The notes under the pieces are model-generated. The model was not told where the DNA came from. It saw nothing but the letters and a program-made list of their open reading frames with translations, and did no database searches. Positions 55,064-64,000 of a stretch of DNA of 64,000 nucleotides are shown in pieces. Positions within the stretch are counted from its first letter, which is position 1. The number at the start of each line of letters is the position of its first letter. The position numbers were made by a program, and so were the translations under genes. The stretch is from Sterolibacterium sp. (GTDB lineage Bacteria > Pseudomonadota > Gammaproteobacteria > Burkholderiales > Rhodocyclaceae). Location: NCBI GenBank assembly GCA_018061005.1, contig JAGOVA010000003.1, forward strand, positions 1 through 64,000, read 5' to 3'.

Positions 55064-56018
55064 ACAGTGCGAGGTGTCGCAGACAGGTGTGAAAATGTTC
55101 ATCGCCGCTGGCTGGCGGGAGGATGAGTGAGGGGAGGCGCAGCCCCCAGGTCATGTGATTGGCATGGGCATCGCACACCCAGCGGGTGAGGATGGACAGG
55201 CATTGCTCGGTATCGTTGCCCGGTGGCAATGCGTTCCAGTCGAGCCAGAGGGTGAGGGCGGCACTACGGGTGAATTGCTTGGTCAGCAAAGGGCCGTCTT
55301 CCTGTCGTGCGACGGCTTTCCAGGCGACGTGGCGTAAGGGGTCGCCGGGATGGTGTGCGCGCAGGCCGGAAAAGTCATCCTGACCCTCGCTGGCGTGCCC
55401 CCCTTCACCTGTGTTGCCGGGCGGCATGGGGAGTGCGGGGGGCTGCGTGGCGGGGGCGGGGTAGATGAGGCAGCGCAGTTCTGGCGTGGCATATCCCCAG
55501 GCGCGTACGAGACCGAGCGGCCAGGTGCTGGCCAGCGTGACGCGTGGCAGGTCGAGCCAGCCACGTTGGGGTGCGGGATATTCGAGGAACAGATGCTGCG
55601 CGCTCGCGGCGGGCAGGTCGTATTCGCACGCGGGCTGGCCCGGCAGGTTGAGGCGGATGGCGCAGCGGGGTTGTTGGCGGGTGTTATCCAGCGTCAGGCC
55701 GAAGGCGGCCATTTCACCGGCAAACACAGGTGGACAGCGTCCTGTCAGGAGACGCAGATGCGCCAGATTCCTGAATGTGTGCAGAATGGTGACGGTGCCC
55801 AGCCCGGCAAACAGGAATACCAGTGCGTAGCCCAGACTCAGACTGTAGTTCATTGCACCGATCAGCATCAGAACCAGCATGCCGCCAAAGGCTAGCCCCT
55901 GGCCGCTGGGGAGAACGTAGATGCGATGCTGGTCGAGCAGGATGGGGGGCGTTTCGCGTCGCTTGCCGCGCAAAGCCCAGCGATAGAAACCTTCCTGCAG
56001 TTGCGTTTTCAGGGGCAT
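55050..56018 (-). CDS. DUF58-domain membrane protein
   Basis: The 322-residue protein has two close N-terminal membrane helices (~43-80) and a DUF58 region with the conserved FSGLRAHHPGDPLRHVAWKAVARQEDGPLLTKQF. In E. coli-like neighbourhoods DUF58 proteins accompany MoxR ATPases and transglutaminase-like proteins; the biochemical role is unknown. It overlaps the tgpA-like gene by 14 bases and follows moxR by 10 bases. Confidence 0.9.
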   Translation of the reverse strand: MPLKTQLQEGFYRWALRGKRRETPPILLDQHRIYVLPSGQGLAFGGMLVLMLIGAMNYSLSLGYALVFLFAGLGTVTILHTFRNLAHLRLLTGRCPPVFAGEMAAFGLTLDNTRQQPRCAIRLNLPGQPACEYDLPAASAQHLFLEYPAPQRGWLDLPRVTLASTWPLGLVRAWGYATPELRCLIYPAPATQPPALPMPPGNTGEGGHASEGQDDFSGLRAHHPGDPLRHVAWKAVARQEDGPLLTKQFTRSAALTLWLDWNALPPGNDTEQCLSILTRWVCDAHANHMTWGLRLPSLILPPASGDEHFHTCLRHLALYGAH

Positions 56019-56028
56019 GCCGAGAGGG

Positions 56029-56961
56029 TCAGGGCAGGGCGACGGCTTCGGTCAGGCGGCGGGTGATGGCGGTGGCATCCAGGCGTGCGAGTTGATCGTC
56101 ACTGGGGCGCAGTCGATGCGGGACGACGGCTGCCAGTACAGACTGAATATCTTCCGGCAAAACGTGGTCACGACCCGCCAGAAACGCCCAGGCGCGCGCT
56201 GCACGCAGCAGGCCGAGTGCGGCGCGTGGCGATAGCCCGGCCTGCCAGTCGGCGGACTGGCGGGTATGGGCGACGAGTGCCTGAACGTAGTCGAGCAGGG
56301 CATCGCTGACATGTACGCGCGCCGCGTCTGCCTGAAGTTCGATCAGTTCTTCCGGTGACAGGCAAGGCACGAGGGCATCGATCATCTGGCGACGATCCGC
56401 ACCACGCAACAATTCGCGTTCGGCAGCGCGGTCGGGGTAGCCTAGTTCGAGCCGCATCAGAAATCGGTCGAGTTGTGATTCGGGCAGCGGAAACGTGCCG
56501 ATCTGGTGCTGCGGGTTTTGTGTGGCAATGACAAAAAATGGGCTGGGCAACGGCCGGGTGGCACCTTCTGCCGTGACCTGATGTTCTTCCATCGCTTCGA
56601 GAAGTGCGCTTTGTGCCTTGGGCGTGGCGCGGTTAACTTCGTCGGCCAGGATCAGCTGGGCAAAAATCGGCCCTGGATGAAAAACAAAACCGCCATTGCT
56701 GCGGTCGAAAACCGAAACGCCAAGGATGTCAGCCGGCAGCATGTCACTGGTGAACTGGATACGTTGGAATTGCAGACCGAGCAGCCGTGCCAGCAGGTGC
56801 GCCAGCGTGGTCTTGCCCACGCCGGGCAGATCTTCGATCAGCAGGTGGCCACGCGCCAGCAGGCAAGCCAGCGCCATGCGGATCTGCTGATCCTTGCCGA
56901 GGATGATGTCGTTGGCGGTTTTGAGTGCGTGCGCCAGTTTTTGGAGGGGGGTCTCTGCCAT
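56029..56961 (-). CDS. MoxR-family AAA+ ATPase
   Basis: The 310-residue ATPase (start ATG 56961, MAETPLQKLAHAL) has Walker A LPGVGKTTLAHLLA, the Walker B/sensor pair LILADEVNRATPKAQSALLEAMEEHQV and FVIATQNPQHQIGTFPLPESQLDRF, with a C-terminal AAA lid. MoxR ATPases act as chaperones for complex assembly; the target here is probably the DUF58 and transglutaminase-like proteins of the same operon. Divergent from the deacetylase gene by 88 bases. Confidence 0.93.
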   Translation of the reverse strand: MAETPLQKLAHALKTANDIILGKDQQIRMALACLLARGHLLIEDLPGVGKTTLAHLLARLLGLQFQRIQFTSDMLPADILGVSVFDRSNGGFVFHPGPIFAQLILADEVNRATPKAQSALLEAMEEHQVTAEGATRPLPSPFFVIATQNPQHQIGTFPLPESQLDRFLMRLELGYPDRAAERELLRGADRRQMIDALVPCLSPEELIELQADAARVHVSDALLDYVQALVAHTRQSADWQAGLSPRAALGLLRAARAWAFLAGRDHVLPEDIQSVLAAVVPHRLRPSDDQLARLDATAITRRLTEAVALP

Positions 56962-57049
56962 GAGAAGCTGTGTCCATGAAAAAAAGCATAAGATAATGTA
57001 TCGCATTACCTCCGTGTCTGGGGTATGAAATCCATTTGAAACCCATTCC

Positions 57050-57979
57050 ATGACCACTGCCTTTATTACCCATCGTGACTGCTGGCGACACGAAATGGGC
57101 GCACAACATCCCGAGTGCCCGGCGCGGCTCGATGCCATACAGGATCGCCTGATCGCGGCTGGACTGGATATCCATCTTGAATACCATGAAGCGCCGCAGG
57201 CCGGGATGGAGCAATTGCTGCGCGCCCATGCACGGCCTTATGTTGAAATGTTGGCGGATAGCGCGCCGCAAGCAGGCATCGTGCATCTGGACCCGGATAC
57301 CGCGATGTCGCCCGGCACCTGGGATGCCGCGTTGCGGGCGGCGGGTGCGGGGGTGCTGGCGGTTGATCTGCTCATGCAGGGGCAGGCGGATAACGTTTTT
57401 TGCGCGGTGCGACCGCCGGGGCATCATGCTGAACGGGCGCGCGCCATGGGCTTTTGTTTCTTCAACAATGTTGCTGTGGCCGCGCTGCATGCGATTGAGG
57501 CCTGGGGTTTGCGGCGGGTCGCCATCGTCGATTTTGACGTGCATCACGGCAATGGCACCGAGCAGATTCTTTCCGGTCGTGATGAGGTGCTGATGGTCGG
57601 CACTTTTCAACATCCGTTTTACCCTTACAGCGGCACGGCGCATCCCGCAGCCAACATGCTCAATGTGCCACTGCCCGCCGGTACGCGCGGTGAGGGTTTC
57701 CGGCAGGTGGTGAGCGCGCAGTGGCTGCCGCGTCTGCGTGAATTCAAGCCTGAGCTGATCTGTATTTCTGCGGGGTTTGATGCCCATTACGAGGATGACA
57801 TGGCCTCGCTGGGGTTGGTTGAGGAGGATTATGCCTGGGTGACGCGCGAACTGATGGTGCTGGCACGTCCACCGGCGGCCGCCCAAGGCCGTATCGTCTC
57901 GCTGCTGGAAGGCGGCTACGCCCTTTCTGCGCTGGGTCGCAGTGTGGCGGCGCATATCAAGGTTCTGGCCGATTTGTAG
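57050..57979 (+). CDS. Histone-deacetylase-family (acetoin utilisation/APAH-type) hydrolase
   Basis: The 309-residue protein has the zinc-binding site of class II HDAC-like enzymes: CAVRPPGHHAERARAMGFCFFNN, IVDFDVHHGNGTEQIL, and ISAGFDAHYEDDMASLGL, with a Tyr/Gly-rich EGGYALSALG loop. Bacterial relatives remove acetyl groups from polyamines, acetoin-related proteins or lysine side chains; which substrate applies cannot be told. It is alone between moxR and dapA, with 42 bases before dapA. Confidence 0.93.
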   Translation: MTTAFITHRDCWRHEMGAQHPECPARLDAIQDRLIAAGLDIHLEYHEAPQAGMEQLLRAHARPYVEMLADSAPQAGIVHLDPDTAMSPGTWDAALRAAGAGVLAVDLLMQGQADNVFCAVRPPGHHAERARAMGFCFFNNVAVAALHAIEAWGLRRVAIVDFDVHHGNGTEQILSGRDEVLMVGTFQHPFYPYSGTAHPAANMLNVPLPAGTRGEGFRQVVSAQWLPRLREFKPELICISAGFDAHYEDDMASLGLVEEDYAWVTRELMVLARPPAAAQGRIVSLLEGGYALSALGRSVAAHIKVLADL

Positions 57980-57990
57980 GCGCTTTCGAG

Positions 57991-57996
57991 TAAAAT
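57991..57996 (+). promoter_or_regulatory. Possible -10 element of dapA
   Basis: TAAAAT lies 26 bases before the dapA start in the 42-base gap after the deacetylase gene. No -35 of any quality is seen, so it may be only weak or absent. Confidence 0.25.
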
Positions 57997-58021
57997 TCCC
58001 GTTTTTTCGGATCGGCACGTC

Positions 58022-58900
58022 ATGATCACAGGTTCCATCCCCGCTATTGCCACGCCCATGTTTGAGGACGGTCGCCTGGATCTGCCGCGTCTGCGTGCAT
58101 TTATCGACTGGCACATCAGTGAAGGTTCGCATGCCTTGGTCATGGTGGGCACTACCGGCGAATCGCCCACGGTGGATGTCGAAGAACACTGCCAGATCAT
58201 TCAGGCTGCGGTTGAGCAGGCGGCCGGGCGTGTGCCGGTGATTGCTGGCACGGGGGCGAATTCAACGGCGGAAGCGATTGAACTCGCGCAGTTTGCCAAG
58301 AAAGTCGGTGCGACGGCGCATCTGTCGGTCGTGCCGTATTACAACAAACCGACGCAGGAAGGCTTGTATCGCCATTTCAAGGCGATAGCCGAGGCCGTCG
58401 ATCTGCCGCTGATTCTTTACAACGTGCCGGGTCGCACAGGCTGCGACATGAGCAATGACACAGCACTGCGTCTGGCGCAGGTGGCGGGCATTATCGGCAT
58501 CAAGGACGCGACCGGTAACATCGAACGGGGCAGCGATCTCATCAAGCGCGCGCCGAAAGATTTTGCCATTTACAGTGGCGATGATGCGACGGCCCTGGTG
58601 CTAATCCTGCTCGGCGCACACGGCACCATCTCGGTCACGGCCAATGTCGCACCACGGTTGATGAGCGAAATGTGTACGGCAGCTCTGGCGGGCGAACTCA
58701 AGCGCGCGCGTGAAATCAATTTCCGCCTGCTCGGCCTGCATCGCAACCTGTTTCTGGAAGCCAATCCGATCCCCGTCAAGTGGGCGCTGGCGCGTATGGG
58801 CAAAATGACGGATGGCTTGCGCCTGCCGCTGACCCCGTTGGCCGCCGAACATCACGACCGCTTGCGTACCGCGCTCACCGAGGCCGGTATCGCTGTTTGA
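58022..58900 (+). CDS. dapA: 4-hydroxy-tetrahydrodipicolinate synthase
   Basis: DapA condenses pyruvate with aspartate semialdehyde in lysine and diaminopimelate synthesis. The 292 residues have [26 protein letters not shown] (catalytic Tyr), the Schiff-base Lys in [14 protein letters not shown] and the C-terminal [14 protein letters not shown]. Length and order of motifs are standard. bamC follows 46 bases later, an arrangement known in proteobacteria. Confidence 0.97.
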   Translation: MITGSIPAIATPMFEDGRLDLPRLRAFIDWHISEGSHALVMVGTTGESPTVDVEEHCQIIQAAVEQAAGRVPVIAGTGANSTAEAIELAQFAKKVGATAHLSVVPYYNKPTQEGLYRHFKAIAEAVDLPLILYNVPGRTGCDMSNDTALRLAQVAGIIGIKDATGNIERGSDLIKRAPKDFAIYSGDDATALVLILLGAHGTISVTANVAPRLMSEMCTAALAGELKRAREINFRLLGLHRNLFLEANPIPVKWALARMGKMTDGLRLPLTPLAAEHHDRLRTALTEAGIAV

Positions 58901-58946
58901 CATCCATTGATGTCCATCCTGAATTTTTGACTTTTTCGAGGCTCGC

Positions 58947-60095
58947 ATGAAACGCAATCTGCTGTTGTCGTCGCTGGTTCTCTCTGCTTTTACCCTGGCG
59001 GGCTGTTCCGGCACGCTGCTTGAATCGAAGAAGGTCGATTACAAGTCTGCTGGGCGGCTGCCCTCGCTGGAAGTGCCACCCGATTTGACGACACCCAGTC
59101 GCGATGAGCGTTATGCCATCCCGGTCGGGAGCAAGGGTTCAGAAACCTATTCGTCTTACAACACGGATCGTAGTGGTCTGGCGCGCGCCAGCCTGCCGGA
59201 AGCTGCGGCACAGTCCGACAAGTTGCGGATCGAACGTGATGGTACGCAACGCTGGCTGGTGGTCACAGGCACGCCGGATCAGCTCTGGCCGGTGGTCAAG
59301 GAGTTCTGGCAGACTATCGGGTTTACGCTGGTGCTTGAAATGCCGGAAGCCGGCATCCTGGAAACCGACTGGAACGAGAACCGCGCCAAATTGCCGCAGG
59401 ACATCATCCGCAGCACGATAGGCAAGGCGCTGGATTTCATGTATTCCACTGCGGAACGTGACAAGTTCCGTACCCGCCTGGAACGTGGGAGCACGCCGGG
59501 AACGACCGAAATCTACATCAGCCATCGTGGCATGGCCGAGGTTTATACCAACGAAGGCCGTACGGAGACGCGCTGGCAGCCGCGTGCAGCGGATCCAGAA
59601 CTCGAAGCTGAAATGCTGCAGCGCATGTTGGTGCGTCTGGGGGTGGATGCTAACCGCGCCAAAACCCTGCTGGTTAATGAGCAGAAGCAGGAAATCCGTG
59701 CCAATGTGCTGCAGGTGGCCGGTGGTGGGAGCCAACTTGCTGTGCAGGAGCCTTTTGATCGTGTCTGGCGGCGTGTCGGGCTGGCGCTGGATCGTGTGAG
59801 CTTTACGGTGGAAGATCGGGATCGCGCCAAGGGCATTTATTATGTGCGCTATGTGGATCCAGAGATAGATCAGGCCAAGAAGAAGGGGGATAAAGGCTTC
59901 TTCGACAAACTGGCTTTCTGGCGTAGCGATGACAAGGCGGATGCCCGTCAGGCCGCGCAGATGCGGATAGTTGTCAAGGGTGAAAGCACGGCCAACACAA
60001 CAAGTACGGTGCAGGTGCAAACCCATGATGGTCGTGTCGATGACACGGAGACAGGGCGCAAGATTCTGGGTTTGCTACTCGAACAACTCAAGTAA
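58947..60095 (+). CDS. bamC: Outer membrane assembly lipoprotein BamC
   Basis: BamC is a lipoprotein part of the BAM complex that inserts beta-barrels. The 382-residue protein starts with a lipoprotein signal (LVLSAFTLAGC, Cys19), an unstructured N-terminus (KVDYKSAGRLPSLEVPPDL, the BamD-binding stretch) and two helix-grip domains (~90-220, ~240-345). The linker of both, including RTRLERGSTPGTTEIYISHRGMAEVY, is conserved. The order dapA-bamC supports the call. Confidence 0.93.
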   Translation: MKRNLLLSSLVLSAFTLAGCSGTLLESKKVDYKSAGRLPSLEVPPDLTTPSRDERYAIPVGSKGSETYSSYNTDRSGLARASLPEAAAQSDKLRIERDGTQRWLVVTGTPDQLWPVVKEFWQTIGFTLVLEMPEAGILETDWNENRAKLPQDIIRSTIGKALDFMYSTAERDKFRTRLERGSTPGTTEIYISHRGMAEVYTNEGRTETRWQPRAADPELEAEMLQRMLVRLGVDANRAKTLLVNEQKQEIRANVLQVAGGGSQLAVQEPFDRVWRRVGLALDRVSFTVEDRDRAKGIYYVRYVDPEIDQAKKKGDKGFFDKLAFWRSDDKADARQAAQMRIVVKGESTANTTSTVQVQTHDGRVDDTETGRKILGLLLEQLK

Positions 60096-60112
60096 GCTCG
60101 CCGTTGCGGAAG

Positions 60113-60153
60113 GGATATAGGGACATAGGGAACTGGGGACATAGATTTTCTCC
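60113..60153. repeat. Repeat-like motif with GGGACATAG copies after bamC
   Basis: Two near-identical copies, GGGACATAGGGA (60120-60131) and GGGGACATAGATTTTC (60136-60150), lie just after bamC. The GGGGACA-AGATTTT-type pattern is familiar from REP-like or RAYT-linked repeats of proteobacteria. Only one such spot is seen in this window, so this is a weak call. Confidence 0.3.
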
Positions 60154-60196
60154 CCGCCCTTTTTTCTTTTATTTTCTTTCGCCAATTTTTGGCCAC

Positions 60197-60226
60197 AAAA
60201 AAGCCAGCCTGCAGGCTGGCTTTTTT
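60197..60226. terminator. Bidirectional rho-independent terminator between bamC and the small lipoprotein
   Basis: A perfect 30-base palindrome, with six A, a CCTGCAGG centre and six T, lies between the convergent bamC and lipoprotein genes. It gives a GC stem with a U-run on both strands. Confidence 0.9.
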
Positions 60227-60242
60227 GCAGGGCTAAGCACGA

Positions 60243-60467
60243 TTAGTGCTTGGCTTCTTCCTTCTTCGGCTCTTCAGCGGGCTTGGCAGCAGCATCAGCA
60301 GCCGGAGCAGCCGGTGCAGCAGCGTCAGCGGGCTTGGCTGCGTCAGCGGCCGGAGCGGGAGCCGGGGCAGCAGCCGGAGCGGGAGCAGCAGCCGGAGCCG
60401 GAGCGGGCTTGCTGCAAGCAGCAACGGACAGGGCGAGAAGGGCAGCAACGAGGAGGGAGGACTTCAT
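60243..60467 (-). CDS. Small Ala/Pro-rich lipoprotein
   Basis: The 74-residue protein has a lipobox signal (SVAAC, Cys18) and a mature part of almost only Ala, Pro, Lys and Asp with repeats of PAPAAAPAP and ADAAKPADAA, ending in a charged EEPKKEEAKH. It may span the periplasm as a flexible tether; the function is unknown. AAGGAA lies six bases before the ATG. Promoter at 60552 and terminator at 60197 define it as its own unit. Similar small Ala-rich lipoproteins occur in many betaproteobacteria. Confidence 0.7.
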   Translation of the reverse strand: MKSSLLVAALLALSVAACSKPAPAPAAAPAPAAAPAPAPAADAAKPADAAAPAAPAADAAAKPAEEPKKEEAKH

Positions 60468-61034
60468 TTGTGATTTCCTTTATCGATCAGGAGTGGGGCA
60501 AAGAGAGCATAAAATGGTTTTCGGACCGGTTTTAACGCCAGTCAGCCGAGAATTATATCAGTCGAAAATCAAAAGTGTAGGCGTTGAATCATATTATTTA
60601 ACGGCGAAAGCCCCGTTATTTCATTCGTTTGGTCGGTGAGATTTCCTCAGAATGGGCAGTTTGTTACAGGTGCGGCGACGGGAAACTGTTAAAATTCGCC
60701 GTTCTGCAACTACACCCCCATCTTTCGTAAGCCCTGCGGTCAGCGTGCTGGCTGTGGGTGACAGGAAGTACAGGATACGCGCGGCCAAGCCCGGAAACTC
60801 GTGGTGCTTTGTGACGACATGCGGTGCTCATGTCAGCAGGCATCCTGATGATACGAAAGTTCCGGGCACGCTCCAGTGTGCCAGGCCGCGTTTCAAATTT
60901 TAGATCGTCGGAGTTGGCTGTTCGCCAGTGGCTGTGAATGTCACATCATCACGTCACCACGTCCTCCTGTGGGTGCGCGGTGGCAGTCATGGCGCAGCGT
61001 GCAAGGAAACAACTCCTTTTTTCGAGGGCCGCCC
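60468..61034. other. Gap of 567 bases with lipoprotein promoter and a predicted structured RNA or mltF leader
   Basis: No convincing gene lies in this stretch. On the minus strand a consensus -10 TATAAT (complement of 60552-60557) serves the small lipoprotein. At 60780-60890 three helices can form around a common loop: CGCGGCC with GGCCGCG (60780-60786, 60884-60890), GCCCGGAA with TTCCGGGC (60789-60796, 60860-60867) and GACATG with CATGTC (60816-60821, 60829-60834). A short GCAC/GTGC hairpin joins at 60866-60881. I do not recognise a known RNA family. Confidence 0.4.

Positions 61035-64000
<2,966 letters not shown>

Noticed and set aside
56744-58189. Minus-strand frame of 481 codons spanning the deacetylase gene
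   Set aside because: Its end only reads out-of-frame MoxR sequence; the plus-strand hydrolase is clear.
60853-60890. Resemblance to the GGAAAGTCCGGGC block of RNase P RNA
   Set aside because: Only a short partial match (GAAAGTTCCGGGC); the other conserved P RNA elements are absent.

Overview
The window (about 60% G+C by eye) looks like a chromosomal segment of a betaproteobacterium. The evidence is the gene content: RibB fused to a degenerate RibA-like half, a dapA-bamC pair, surE-pcm-nlpD-rpoS, ftsK-lolA-rarA, nadE-glnB, and a PII/TrxB/Smr/Crp neighbourhood. I cannot name the genus. Genes for a YeeE/YedE sulfur-transport pair and MotA/MotB point to a motile bacterium that handles sulfur compounds, but that is inference. 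No rRNA, tRNA or CRISPR array was recognised.

Layout. 1-1.6 kb: the end of a possible restriction enzyme convergent with a C5 DNA methyltransferase carrying an N-terminal MerR-like helix-turn-helix. 1.6-4.7 kb: minus-strand ribBX-ribH-nusB-thiL. 4.7-6.9 kb: a steroid-5-alpha-reductase-like membrane protein and a FadL-type outer membrane channel. 6.9-13.6 kb: minus-strand cutA-dsbD-ribE, then an AbiE island, then apeB and yedE-yeeE. The AbiE island is the most striking accessory feature. It is about 1.6 kb, bounded by two identical 19-bp repeats, and has split the 3' end of ribE. It carries AbiEi and an AbiEii gene broken by a deletion, and it replaces the last codons of ribE while the original ribE tail is stranded just before apeB.

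13.8-22.4 kb: an alanine/glutamate-rich coiled-coil membrane protein followed by a surface-polysaccharide cluster (flippase, DUF268 protein, CgeB-like glycosyltransferase, GT2, GT4 and a GT2-SDR fusion). 22.6-31.8 kb: icd, a cold-shock gene with a long leader, pgi, an outer membrane porin-like protein, dnaE and a WbuC-type cupin. 31.8-41.2 kb: rarA, lolA, ftsK, an SseB-like protein, a Crp/Fnr regulator, trxB, smr, glnB and nadE.

41.3-48.1 kb: an HDOD protein, ssb, a compact redox operon (small secreted protein, ferric-reductase-like flavocytochrome, cytochrome b5-like protein, membrane-anchored TAXI protein) and motAB. 48.2-57 kb: surE-pcm-nlpD-rpoS behind a leader that can fold in alternative ways, then minus-strand moxR-DUF58-tgpA-mltB. 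57-64 kb: a histone-deacetylase-like hydrolase, dapA-bamC, a small Ala/Pro-rich lipoprotein, a 567-bp gap with predicted RNA structure, mltF and serS.

Most of the window is housekeeping: riboflavin and thiamine cofactors, cell-envelope assembly, replication and stress control. The accessory layers are the R-M genes, the AbiE island in ribE, the polysaccharide cluster and the redox/TAXI operon.
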